Positions 11,513 to 22,129 of a stretch of DNA of 64,000 nt are shown piece by piece (the stretch's first letter is position 1; every line of letters starts with the position of its first letter). Location of the stretch: NCBI GenBank assembly GCA_005406025.1, contig BGZK01000140.1, forward strand, positions 434,001 through 498,000. The letters are read 5' to 3'. The notes beneath the pieces were generated by a model. The model made no database searches and had not been told where the DNA came from. It saw nothing but the letters and a program-made list of their open reading frames with translations. Both the position numbers and the translations under genes were made by a program. This DNA comes from Eumeta japonica (lineage: Eukaryota > Arthropoda > Insecta > Lepidoptera > Psychidae).

Positions 11513-11520
11513 GTTATAAT

Positions 11521-12550
11521 TTACCTAATAACCCACGTAAAGTTCCATTGACTCCGACCAGGCTCCAATTGGTGAACAGACCTAAACAATTAGACAACAC
11601 AATTGCAGACCGGAGGCGAAACGAGAGCGTGTCCGTAATATTGAAAAAACTCTCACGCATGCGCGCAGCTAAACTAGATTTGCCTACACTGCGATACGTG
11701 CTGTTGAAATAGATGATAATTGTTGATACATTAAATGTTAATAAAATGTTTTACAATTTTTTTTATCCGTCCAAGAACAAAAAGTGTTTACAAATCTTCC
11801 CTGCATAATTTAATATAGTATAAGGTACATACAGTGTTCATATCGATGTGTTTACCTTTAGAATGTTTGCTTACAAAATCGCTGGATTATTTTAAATTAT
11901 AATAGATAGATAGTAATTACATGAAGCTAATGTGTCATTTTTTTTTTTGTACTTTCAATTAGAATATCATTTTATAATTACCGCTACATGTTGGCAATCA
12001 ATAATTGATGACATTTAAATGACAAAATACAAAAATGAGTACTTCTATTTTTGTTTCTGTTCAATGCATAAGGTCAATGACTTTTCTTTTATTTGCGTAC
12101 TTTTCATGAACAAATATTTCTTATGCAACGTTGCAAATTTTCAAAAATTATTAGTCAAATGATTTACTTATTGGATATAATCCTTACATTAACAGCTCAT
12201 TTTATTAAAAATTCTGTCATTAAATTATTATTAGATATAAAATTTTTAATATATTAAAAAAAAAACATTTTGTATCTGTGTAATATATAACTTGGATTAA
12301 AACATATTAGTGATATGTACATGCACTCAAATGCTTAATAGACAAGTGATCATGTTCGGAATAGCGTCGAAATTATCGGTTCCCTGTAATGCAAGGCGAA
12401 GGAGCCTTTCACATTAACAACTGCAAACATGTATCAAGCACTATAGAAGCTCTGCACACTTAAACGCATCCTGAAAGCATTTTTGCATTTATTGGACGCG
12501 CATAAAGAAAATTAATCTTGCGAGACCTCACACAGCCGTGCTTATGGCTG
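11521..12550. other. AT-rich noncoding stretch
   Basis: No gene is supported. From 11,750 to 12,350 the sequence is very AT-rich with poly-T and poly-A runs. A 78-codon plus-strand frame (11,476-11,712) crosses the MITE boundary and has no recognisable domain. Confidence 0.5.
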
Positions 12551-12691
12551 GTTCAATTAAAAGTTGCCTCTGAGCGATTGTCGAGCAAGCGAATGTTTAT
12601 TGTCTTATATATATATATATATATGAGCGAATGTTTAGACAATAAACATTCGCTCGCTCGACAATCGCTCAGAGGCAACTTTTAATTGAAC
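12551..12691. repeat. near-perfect 55-bp inverted repeat (foldback)
   Basis: The left arm (12,551-12,605) and right arm (12,637-12,691) are reverse complements over 55 bp with a single mismatch (GAGCAAGCG against GAGCGAGCG). The 31-bp spacer is a TA run plus a short copy of GAGCGAATGTTT, itself part of the arm. Immediately to the right, at about 12,698-12,740, is a second palindrome (AATATCAATT / AATTGATATT around a TA run). There is no target-site duplication that I can see. It could be a foldback element, a hairpin transcript source, or a recent inverted duplication. Confidence 0.85.
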
Positions 12692-12739
12692 ACCAATAAT
12701 ATCAATTGTTTTTATATATATATATAAATAATTGATATT

Positions 12740-12925
12740 ATCTGATATTCTTTGTCTTATCGACGCCGGTCTCAACCGTCCATGCGCCCCGTCTGAGACA
12801 TTAATTTGGATCCCTTTATTAACATATATTATGACGAAAAAGGTCAGAATCGAACACGGTACCTTCCGATCCCAAGCCGACACCCATAACCGCCGAGCCA
12901 CTGCCATCCTGTAGTCTGAAATAAA
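12740..12925 (-). mobile_element. tRNA-derived SINE-like element
   Basis: On the minus strand, from about 12,911 downward, the sequence has a tRNA-like head: a box-A-like TGGCTCGGCGG, then about 30 bases, then a box-B-like GTTCGATTCT. The length between the ends, about 68 bases, is right for a tRNA. The head pairs poorly and box B departs from GGTTCGANTCC, so this is not a functional tRNA gene. The body towards 12,740 carries GCGCCCCGTCTGAGAC, resembling the GTGCTCTCTGAGGCAC block of family B. Flanking DNA includes the 12.6-kb inverted repeat. Confidence 0.55.
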
Positions 12926-13019
12926 AAAAGATCGACGCATCGGTGCATCGCAACATAATTTTTAATCTTCGCATAGCAACACTTAAACGAATAAAATATG
13001 ACATGTAATAAACCCATCG

Positions 13020-13240
13020 AGAAATGTTCACGCGGCTGCGTTTGGTTTAGCGTGTTATTCGCGTTCGGACCCGTGCGAAAGTCCGCGATGGAATTTGACG
13101 AAAATTACGATTTATATCTCGTGATTTGAGCGATTGTGCGCGCTCGAGAACGCGCCGGCGCCGTTTCGTCCGGCGGCGGCGCAGATCACGAAAAGTATTT
13201 TCTTGTGTATTCGCCTCCGGCCATCATGATCGGGGTAGCG
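13020..13240. promoter_or_regulatory. CpG-rich patch, possible regulatory element
   Basis: A compact CpG-dense block holds CGCGCTCGAGAACGCGCCGG and GTCCGGCGGCGGCGCAG-type sequence within AT-rich DNA. There is no ORF with coding character. Patches like this recur across the window and are plausible enhancers or promoters, but the sequence alone gives no transcription start. Confidence 0.3.
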
Positions 13241-13449
13241 AGTTAAAAAAATAGCTGGAAAATTTAACAGCGCACGCTTCGAAGTTTTATTTTTAACATA
13301 AAAAAAATGTATTGATAACTAAGTTAAATAGATATAAATGATGAGCAATTTAGGTTTTTGCTCACTTTTTAAATTTAAAATCTCTGTTTAAATTTTTTTT
13401 TTTACATAGAACTTGGAAGGAAATAGATAATTTTTTGTAGCACTTAAAA

Positions 13450-13795
13450 GACCAAACGAGTATGATGAGCATGATCAACGGCGTCTTGCGACACTCATAA
13501 CCCCAAAGGAGTTCCTAATGCGTTACCGACCTTTTAGGAAGGAACAAGATAATATCTGATGGACAGGAGAGTCGGCTATTGGAACTTTTTAGGAAGGAAT
13601 AGAATATTTGATGGAGGGTAGAGTCGGCCACCGGAACTTTCACTCACGGGACCAAGGGTAACAGCGAAAGCTGCCACTTCACGCCCGTATTCTGTGAGAG
13701 ATCTCTGTAAGAGAGTGGTGTAGCCAAATAAACCATGGCATGGCTCTACCACATACATGGATCTACATCTATGTAGAGAGACGCGTATTTGGAAG
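13450..13795 (+). mobile_element. SINE/LINE-3'-like dispersed repeat, family A copy 2
   Basis: It carries the family A phrases in order: CAAACGAG, GACACTCATAACCCC, GGAGTTCCTAATGCG, CTGATGGA, GGAACTTTCACTCACGGGAC, AGCGAAAGCTG, CGCCCGTATTCTGTGAGAG and GAGTGGTGTAG. The central part is internally duplicated (TTTTAGGAAGGAA occurs at about 13,531 and 13,587). The tail is a palindromic TACATGGATCTACATCTATG run. It is non-coding; the 77-codon minus-strand frame over it is a shadow. Confidence 0.65.
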
Positions 13796-13905
13796 ATACC
13801 GAAGGACATTTGGAAATTAAATAATTGGATTTATTTATCGTACCGCAGTAGGTCAATTATAAAAAATATGATAATAAAAATGAGATACTGATTTTTTTAT
13901 AATTA

Positions 13906-14740
13906 CCAGCTGGCCTGGCAGACGTTGTTCTGCACTTTCTTGTGGACGACTTGTCCGTACAGTCAACGCCCGCAGCTCCGCAAGCACAGGCGTAGATTGA
14001 TTTTTCCTTTTTCGTATCGAGCCGATGTCCATTTCAATTTCAGTGTCGTTTTCGATTCCTATTCTTCTATCATTCACATTTCGTATTTGATTGCAGCCGG
14101 AGGTTAGTATCAAAATAAAATATAGGCAATATTGTTTGAGGATGGTGCAGTTTTCTATGAGTGAATAAATTTTTAGAATCGGTGCAATAGTTCGGTTCGA
14201 TAATACAAATACACGATCGAAATCGGGGACAGACCCTAGTAGGTATAATACACTAAACGCGAAACATCCCGGTCATACTTTTGATTTTGATTGTAATCCC
14301 TTTCTCGATTTTCCTCCCCGTCCAGATTTTGATTCCATTTCACTACCAGAATTTCCTAATCAGAACTGGGCCCGTATTTTGACGAAAGCGGGGGTAACTA
14401 TATCAAAATAAAATAAATATGTATCTAGGGGATGGACTGGCTTTCTATGATTTAAAAAATTATTAAAATCGTGCTAGGAATATACATTTATGGATGAAGC
14501 GGGAAATAGATGTTAGCAGCCTGATTTACTCAAGAATAATGCCAATATCTATTAGTGAAAGAATTTTTAGAACCGGTTGATCACTTCGGTAGCAATACAA
14601 ATACGCGGATAAAACCGGGAACAAATATTTTTTTTTTTAGAAACCATCCTGGGTGTGCGTATACTATACACCAAACTTTCACCGTGATCGGATCAATGTA
14701 TTAGGCACGCACAGAGGACAAACATACATAGGTTTTTCTT
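13906..14740 (-). mobile_element. two adjacent copies of a Helitron-like repeat
   Basis: Copy 1 begins at 13,906 with CCAGCTGGCCTGGCAGACG and runs to about 14,250; copy 2 follows to about 14,740. Both contain a pyrimidine-rich six-base-unit stretch, then TATCAAAATAAAAT, then GGATGG...TTTCTATGA. They also share the pair AGAATCGGTGCAATAGTTCG and AGAACCGGTTGATCACTTCG, each followed by ATACAAATAC. Copy 2 ends in ACTATACACCAAACTTTCAC, the family's 5' phrase in reverse. Tandem arrangement suggests local duplication or insertion into a relative. No coding capacity remains. Confidence 0.6.
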
Positions 14741-14859
14741 TACATACATATAAAACACCTAGCGAAATATTGCCCATGATCTCTTACGATGATCGACAGG
14801 CCGGTGACAAAATCCCCTCGTAAACGATATACTATAAAAAGCAATTAATCGTTAAATCC

Positions 14860-15150
14860 AACAAACAACAAAGAACCGCCGCTGTCAAAACATGCATCCT
14901 GGCGGTTTCCGAGCCGCAGTAAAATCCACTCCAAAGGTTTTTTGTCGTTGCGTTTTTGCGCAGGCGCGGTCGGGTTTCGAGCCTGCACAAACGCTTTTAC
15001 GACGGCGCCATCGGGGTATTGTTAGACGCACTTGTGACTTGTGATTTTTTTTGCCCTCACGCGAACCTGTTGCGAACACAAGGCATTCGGGGCGGGCGAA
15101 CGAAATGCTAACATTTTCGATGCTGTTTATGCGGTGCGTAATGCGAGGTT
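14860..15150. promoter_or_regulatory. CpG-rich patch, possible regulatory element
   Basis: The block at 14,890-15,140 is enriched in CpG relative to its flanks (for example GCGCAGGCGCGGTCGGG). A 64-codon minus-strand frame, rich in Arg and Lys, reflects composition. No splice sites or promoter motifs are convincing. Confidence 0.27.
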
Positions 15151-15932
15151 ATAGCGAAACACACTTTCTTCTTCTTCTTTTAATTTGTTTATGGTTTTAC
15201 TTTTGATAAATCATGTCGAAGTGTTCCTGGCAAATGAGTATTGTTATTTTTTGGATACTTTTGATCAGACATATTCGACATCGAATATTTAGATTCAATA
15301 TAAGTGTACATTATAAGGTACATTCAATATAAGGGTACCTTATGAATTAAATATGAAGTTTTAGTTTATTACTATAATTGATATAAAAGAATTGCCTTTT
15401 GATTGATTATTTCCAAGTACGGAACACAAAAAACTATCATACGGTTATTATTTTTCTAGCGAAATGGACGCTTGCAAGACCACAACAAGGTCTTCGAGAA
15501 GTTATTTTAGAATATTTTTGTAAAGTAATATAGAACTTAGTTAATAAATGGGAAAAGTGTTCATAGTTCATAATATTGAACGAGAAAGAAATTTCACTAC
15601 TTTTAAAAATACGAAGGAGTCTAGCCCAGGTATTATTTAATTATCCTCGTGACTGTCCGCTAAGAAAAGATTTTTGAAAATTGAACCCTTAGTTTAAAAG
15701 ATCTAATTAATATTCATGTCACTGACTTCAACAAGGAATTTCCGTCCTTATTGAAGTTAATGAGATGATTATTGGCATTTGTGTTTCTATTTACAAATTA
15801 AGAAAAATGTATTTTAGAAGTACTGGAACAATCATTCATTCATGGTCTTGAATGGAACATGGAAGTTTATAGATGTCCGTCGTTCTTGAAATTAATACTT
15901 CTGTTTCTATTTACAAATGAAAATATTTAATA
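15151..15932. other. AT-rich noncoding stretch
   Basis: No gene is seen. A short direct repeat of ATTCAATATAAG lies near 15,295 and 15,328, joined to a GTACATTATAAGGTAC palindrome-like segment. A (CTT)n run is at about 15,168-15,180. Confidence 0.5.
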
Positions 15933-16116
15933 CTAGCTGACCCGCCCGCTTCGCTGGGTAATTTTTATTATAAATAAAATGACGAAGGATTTACGGACTT
16001 CGATAAATGAGTAGCCTAGAACCATCTACAAATCATCCCGCATCGAATGGTCCTAGTCCCATGTCTATACGTTTAGTAGCTTTTACGTGATTAGCGAACA
16101 AAGACAACTTATTTTC

Positions 16117-16184
<68 letters not shown>

Positions 16185-16190
16185 TTTTTG
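15933..16190 (-). mobile_element. Helitron-like remnant interrupted by (TA)32 microsatellite
   Basis: CTAG at 15,933 is followed by CTGACCCGCCCGCTTCGCTG, the reverse of the family's 3' hairpin end. The body includes GAGTAGCCTAGAACCATCTA and CGTTTAGTAGCTTTTACGTG, phrases usual near the opposite end of this repeat. It then runs into a pure (TA)n tract at 16,119-16,182. The minus-strand frame of 103 codons that reads repeated Ile-Tyr is simply the translation of that tract. Confidence 0.62.
16119..16182. repeat. (TA)32 microsatellite
   Basis: This is 64 bp of uninterrupted TA, likely polymorphic in length. It lies at the inner end of a Helitron-like remnant, a common site for such tracts. Confidence 0.97.
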
Positions 16191-16419
16191 TAAAATCAAC
16201 TCTTTGGAAATGGGTGCCGTGAAAAATGTACGTATGAAAATATCGGAATAATGATAGAGACCGAGTTTGGAGTCGGGATTGGAGTGGATGTTGAGAGTTG
16301 GATGTGACGAACTTAAAAAAGAGTTGACGCTAGATGGCGGGCCGTGAGCGGAGATAGTGCTAAATACACACAGAGCGCTATGTTCAATCAGCAATTTAAA
16401 AAAATATACAGAACGCTAC

Positions 16420-16880
16420 TTCATATTACGTGGATTTATTTTCATTACTTTTAATTCGAATGGAGTTTATCGCATACAGGCCGGAGCGTGACGGCGGCAT
16501 CCGCGAAAGATCAAAGGCTACATGTAAAAATAGCTTTTCACACTGTTGTTTCGCCGCGGCGCCGCCCGAAAATTTAATTTCCTATTCAAAGCGGCAGCGG
16601 TCGAGTGACCTCCCGCGCAGAAGTGAACGCGATCATTGTTTTAAGTTCGACTTGCGCCGCCGCGAGTTTGTCCATGCCGTTAGCGGGCAATCTCTCGCAC
16701 GGAAATTCGTTTAGGCACTATAATTGCTTCCTTTCGGCCGTCGAAATTGGAATACGTGGTTATTCTTTATGCTAATTCTGCTAGAATCTGACGCCATTGT
16801 TGGAATTTCCGATGTATACGTTACCGGCTTTCGTTCGAAACTCGATCCGCAGCTCCGCCCGTGTGGACATAGAAGAACAC
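16420..16880. promoter_or_regulatory. CpG-rich patch, possible regulatory element
   Basis: Between 16,470 and 16,870 CpG is frequent. Frames of 94 and 87 codons on the plus strand overlap this block in different phases. They lack an acceptor or donor context or a known domain, so I do not call a gene. A TATATATA run at 16,880 follows the patch. Confidence 0.3.
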
Positions 16881-16989
16881 CTATATATATACTGTATACA
16901 CCTATATCTTTTAATTTATCAAATCAATCGATGACGCCGTGTCCGCCAACATTTCAATCCTGGTTTTGCTTTCATCTCGATCTTTAAGG

Positions 16990-18079
16990 ATGGCATAGTA
17001 TATAACCATAATGACACGAAATTCTAATAGCTATTTCCTATATTCAGTTACAATTCCCGGTTTAAGAGATATTTTTTTTTGTATGGATATTTGTATTTTT
17101 TTTTGTATTATTAATCTGAATACCCCGGTTTTTAAGCGGGGTATTCAGATTAATCATGCCCTATTTTTTAAGTTAGACCTCCACTGATACTCGTACACTT
17201 TGAAAACCGCACGCAATTTGGGGCAGTGGTGTTTGCGTGATTAATAAACGAACATACAGCCAAATAGACAGACAAAAATTATTGTCTTGTCTTAGCTTCT
17301 ATTGCACTTGTAAAGACGGAAGTATTATAAATATAAGTATTATCTGCTTAGTTTTTCATTAATATTTTCCAATTACAGACAAATGGTCAGTTATTTTAAA
17401 GGGCTTTTGGAAGATTATAATCGCTATATATAATTAAAATAATGAAAATTGTTTTTTTTTATTTGCGTAAAATCCTGTTTTTAGTGAGCATTTACGTCCC
17501 GAAAAGAATAACTGTGCCAAAGTTCTAGTCAATCAGACCTATAGTGTCGGGGATCTCGGGAGGAGTAAGTCAGTCAGTCAGTCAGTTACTGATATTTCGC
17601 TTATATGTGTATGTATAGATAGATTCTTAGCGGATCCGACAGACGTGCTGCCCTAACGTTGACTTGCCTGCTAGTTGCGGATTCAGCAAAGGCTTTTTAA
17701 TAATACGTTAAGAGATATTTTACATTGAGTTTGACGAGTACACTTTCTCGACGGTCGTTGACATATATTCTATTTCATGGCTATCGGAACAGATAGAAAC
17801 GAAAATATTAAAACAACACTAAGCTATGACGCAAGCGATGCAGGGCCGTATTGATGTGCATGTCAAATAACACAGAATTCTACGTCAGCGCCACTTATGG
17901 CACATAAACCTGCTAAAAACATTATTCATGAACTTCTAAGAAGATTTTAACGTCAGGTACTTCGTTTTAAAAATTTAAAAACGTCTCGTGGTTGGGGGGG
18001 GGGGAGTTTGAGCAGCGCCACCTTCCGGATCTAATTGTAAATCCAAATCATCCCACGACCTACTCAAACATACAAAAAA
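16990..18079. other. noncoding interval with hairpin, (GTCA)n and an 11-G run
   Basis: A perfect hairpin lies at 17,110-17,154. The segment from about 17,150 to 17,290 resembles a Helitron-like tail on the minus strand (GTGTTTGCGTGATTAATAAA then CGAACATACAGCC). (GTCA)n occurs at 17,569-17,586. An uninterrupted run of eleven G lies at 17,994-18,004. No gene is visible. Confidence 0.5.
17110..17154. repeat. perfect 18-bp-arm hairpin
   Basis: The left arm (17,110-17,127) begins ATTAATCTGAATACCCCG and the right arm (17,137-17,154) is its exact reverse complement, around a 9-nt loop GTTTTTAAG. The stem ends in CCCCG/CGGGG next to the loop. A bacterial-style terminator reading does not apply in this eukaryotic context. 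Confidence 0.9.
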
Positions 18080-18538
18080 GTTCATATATATATTTATAAA
18101 TAGTACATATTTTCTGTATGTGTATTAACCATTAAACTCCTATGCGGCTGGACCGAAAATGATGAAATTTTAGCCACTACCAGGACACAATTTATCACGC
18201 TACAAAGTAGCTACTGAATAAGTTTGGATGGTCCAATGATACTTACCCATCGTTTGATTTATGACATTGCGCATGTAACAAAAAAAAAATTTGTCCAACT
18301 ATCCATAGTCGTCCAACTATCCATTTCTCGTTTTTTTTTCTAAATCAATATAATTCATGAAAAAGAAGTAATCTCGCCATAAACACTGCGGTTTAGAAAA
18401 AGATCCCATTACGTGGCGTCAAAGATTTTCTATGAATGACGTAAGACAACTAAGAAATGAAGGACATCGTTCATGACATTTTAAAACGCCGTTATGCTTC
18501 CTAACCACCACGCGAACTAAGTCGCGGGCAACAGATAG
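18080..18538 (+). mobile_element. Helitron-like element with recognisable 3' hairpin
   Basis: The head reads TTCATATATATATTTATAAA, then ATTAAACTCCTATGCGGCTG and GACCGAAAATGATGAAATTT, as in this family's 5' region. The 3' end at 18,508-18,538 reads CCACGCGAACTAAGTCGCGG and then GCAACAGATAG. That corresponds to a CGCG...CGCG hairpin followed by a decayed CTAG terminus next to T, which is how Helitrons end. It also contains a small direct repeat, GTCCAACTATCCAT, twice near 18,293 and 18,310. There are no Rep/helicase motifs, so it is non-autonomous. Confidence 0.65.
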
Positions 18539-20040
18539 TATTATATAAAACTTTTAAAACTTAATTAATGGACAAACATATCGATGGTAGCTTATGTGAC
18601 TGGACTATCTCATGCAAACTCACACGACAGAATATTGAATTAACGTGTTCAACAATAACCTTTTACATTATACTCGTAATGCTCTTGACAGAGCTCACAT
18701 TGCGAAAACCGAGATAAGTTTGTAAATCGCAGTACAAAACCTAGATCTCCCACGCGGGCGCACGCCGCCGACTTACAGAATGTTGACCCTATGCAGACTC
18801 ATTTTTGGCACTTACGCAAACGCACGAAAGCGCGCCTATTTTATCCGAACTTTGCTAATTGCCGTTACAATAGCCTACTCAAATACGCTTGCCGCGTTTG
18901 ACTGGTGTGCAAATGTGCCAATGATCGAAATAGATTTTTCGCAATAACGGAACTATATAATCGCAAACAAGTAGATTTACCAACTCTGTAGGCGTGTGTG
19001 CCAAGATTTTATAGATACACTGCAAGCATATACAACAAAAAAAAATAATTTCCATAGTACACCAACACCATGTACGTGGATTTGCATGAGGTTTATTCAA
19101 TAGATTATTGATAGAACTAAGGAACATGATTTGTATTAGGTATGTAGTTTCTAGGACTATACAAAACTCAATAAGAAATTATTCTATGCATTTTTAGAAA
19201 TTTTTGAGAATTTTATTTGTATTATTTTGTAATTTGCACAGAACAACAATCTACGTAATTAAGGGAATAAGGAATATTTTATCTCCAGCATTTCTGTCTA
19301 TTTATGACTTCATATGTTTTTCGGTGAAAGTTAATTTGTTTGGTTTCATTTTCGGAGAGTTGCTATTTAGCACCAGAGGTCATTTGACTATTTTTTATTT
19401 ACGGTATTTCGTATACATGAATGTGGTTGAAAGTCAAAATTAATGATTAATTGATATATATATATAATTTAATAATAAAAAAATGTAAATCAAACAAATG
19501 AAACTAAAGAATTTCTCTAATTTCATTTTAATTCTCGACCATCACACATTGACTGCTGGTTGATAGTTTTGTTATGAAATGTTTACGGTATTATGATAAC
19601 TAAGTAATTATAACACGTTAATAAATAATATTATAATAACAGAGTTGTTATATTATTATTATAAATATTTAAGATCATCTATGTTGTTGACAGGCACTTC
19701 TAAAAAAGGCCTATAATTTTCAAAAATATTGAACATTCCGCGTTTGAACTGCTCGTCAATTTGAGATTTTGGGCCGCAACAGGAGAAAGTTTTGGTGAAA
19801 GACTGAAAGTGATTATGATAAATAAATTCGTAATAAAATTCCCTGATCCTTCAATACCACAAGCTTGCCATTTAGTTACGTCGCCAAATAAACTTTTAGC
19901 AAGGGCCGAAGGTAATAAGCTTTACAATATTATACATATTTGTAAAATATAAAAAATGAATCTCTAGATCTATCGGAGGGGTATTTTAGAAGGAAACATA
20001 CACAGAGAGATAGATCATTTCCTTCGTGGGCGATTGACGG
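18539..20040. other. AT-rich noncoding stretch
   Basis: No supported gene. A modest CpG rise lies at 18,740-18,850. From 19,440 to 19,680 the DNA is almost entirely A/T. The open frames at 18,879-19,127 (minus), 19,204-19,443 and 19,761-19,952 (plus) lack domains or splice context and are treated as chance. Confidence 0.5.
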
Positions 20041-20345
20041 TTTACGTATCATGTGCACCCGCTAAACAGACAGAGCGAGCCGCGTTATTGCCCGAAAGGG
20101 TCTCATCGGAACCCAGCTGCTAACGGCACAGATGTCCCGCGCAAATTAATTGGAAATGTCAAGTGCAGCAGCGCCTCCGCCGCCGCCGCCACCGCCGCTG
20201 ACGCCATTTTGTCCCCCTGTTCTTTTATATATTTTTTTTAATAGCACACGTCAGGGTTAGCACGTGGCACTATTATTGCAGGGTAGACAGCTGGGGTCCG
20301 AATACAATTTTCACGCCGGCTACGCCGCGCGGCTCTAATGAGAGA
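20041..20345. promoter_or_regulatory. CpG-rich patch with (CCG)n run
   Basis: The block contains a CCG-type trinucleotide run at about 20,168-20,196, and further CpG-dense sequence at 20,310-20,345. The 62-codon plus-strand frame reads poly-Ala through the trinucleotide run and ends in poly-Phe, which is compositional. It is a plausible regulatory patch. Confidence 0.3.
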
Positions 20346-21521
20346 AAGCCGCTAAGTGCGTCTCGTTTGTCTATGGAAATATTTAACTCGTAAAGCATGT
20401 AAGTATTTATGCTCAATCAATTTGATATATGTATATATAGATATATACATTTTAATCATAAAGGATTTTTATTTTAATTTCTATCGTAAACTTCTGCATT
20501 ATGGGTTTTATAATGTTCAACTAAAGTTGCTATAGTAAGTGCCAATCATTGAGTGTATGATACTAGATAACAAGTTCAATTGCCTACAGAATAAAACATG
20601 CTTTGTTTGCAAATACATGAGGTTTTGAAATATGTTTTTAGAGCATGTTTGTACCTAGTACATTTTAAAGCAAAATTAGTTTTGTTGTTAAGTTATTTGA
20701 GTAAATATTCAAATAAATGTACAGTTTTATGTAGTTTATCCCACAATTTTTACATAAATTTACTTACATCTCGCTCTAACTTTCTTTGAACGTGAACTGT
20801 AAATAAATATAAGCTTCAAAATGTAGATAGGACATATGCATATAAAAGAACAATTATAAATTGCTCATATGGAAATTTAAGGTAATTCAATGTTACCGTC
20901 AAATAAGTACAAATATATACAATCTCGAACAACTTCATGTAAACTTAAAAACATACAACATAGCAAATTTAAAAAAAAATCAATAACAAACATTATTACA
21001 CAATGTAATAAATTTGAGTTTGACACATGGTTAAGAGCATATTATTAATCGTGTTTGTGTTGGTTTAATAAAATGTCATTTAACATCTCAGAGCGTAAGC
21101 CATAATAGTGCGTTTGGATGTAACCCAATGGTAATAAACTCCTGACCTATTTAATATATAATTAACCGGACACGTGTGTCCGTTTCCGGTAATTAGTTTA
21201 CGGACACGCGTACGGCCGGGCACGGTGTTTTTATATAAATTGATATACACCGTACACCTTTTCTAAGGATATTTTACACCTGACATAAGGCGTTTCATGA
21301 AATAAACAAAAAAAAAAACAATTGTTGCCGGCTCATATTTCTTTTGTGACAAAACATTAGATAAAACTAATGTTTATTTTTTTTATTGCTATTAAAATTT
21401 GGGATATCTACCGACGTATATAAGCACATGCATGTATATTTCCAAAGGATTGGACAGAGATAATAGATCTCCGATACAGAGTGAAATAGTCTAAGTGAAT
21501 TTTTACTGGCCGACGCGATAT
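20346..21521. other. AT-rich noncoding stretch
   Basis: No gene is recognised. A near-palindrome CGGACACGTGTGTCCG at about 21,168-21,183 contains a CACGTG E-box and is followed by CGGACACGCGTACGGCCG. The intervening DNA is AT-rich. Confidence 0.5.
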
Positions 21522-21587
21522 CGATACATCCATAGACATAATAATATAATATTTAAAAATTATATTAATATGTTTATGGATACATCG
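21522..21587. repeat. 28-bp-arm hairpin of pre-miRNA-like size
   Basis: The left arm (21,522-21,549, beginning CGATACATCCATAGACAT) and right arm (21,560-21,587, ending ATGGATACATCG) pair over 28 positions with four mismatches around a 10-nt loop TATTTAAAAA. The size (66 nt) would fit a pre-miRNA. It does not match a miRNA seed that I recognise. An AT-rich transposon palindrome is the simpler alternative. Confidence 0.55.
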
Positions 21588-22129
21588 GCATAGATACTGG
21601 TACGCGGATGTCGGAGCACGCATATACGAGAATTTGGAATTGTATCGGACAGTTTATTCAGTGGCCGTCAGATCAGTGTCGAAAATATGTCATCGCTCGT
21701 CTCCATTATGTCGCGGTGTTGCCAGGTGAAAAAAATGTCAATCACATTACAGCTCAAAGAAAATGTGTGCCGAAGCAGATATTCAAATAAGCCAATCTAT
21801 GAATACTTTTTATAGCCTTATAGGATAATTTTAAGCAAAAAAAAAATGAAATACTCACCTTTTCTGAGCATACGGAAAAAAAAGGACTTCGCTTTTGGTA
21901 TATTCCGATCCGCACTGAATATAACATTTTGAGTACTCAAGTATAGGCTTATTCATAGTTTCATTGTCTATGACTTTATTTTACAATAACCGAACTACAT
22001 TGGTTACTAAGAATCCTAGAAATCTACAATTATAAAAGATATAGGACGTCATCAAATTCAGTTACGACTATGGCGACAAATGCAATATTGTTACACACTC
22101 TCGTGTATTATGATTGTTGATCGCGTGCG

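Noticed and set aside
12843..12911. possible tRNA gene
   Set aside because: It has box A- and box B-like motifs on the minus strand, but box B is degenerate, the arms pair poorly, and a SINE-like body follows.
16083..16394. 103-codon minus-strand frame with repeated Ile-Tyr
   Set aside because: It translates the (TA)32 microsatellite. The same applies to the frames at 22,838-23,044 and 24,174-24,362.
17110..17154. intrinsic transcription terminator
   Set aside because: The hairpin is perfect but no T-run follows the stem at the right place, and the context is eukaryotic.
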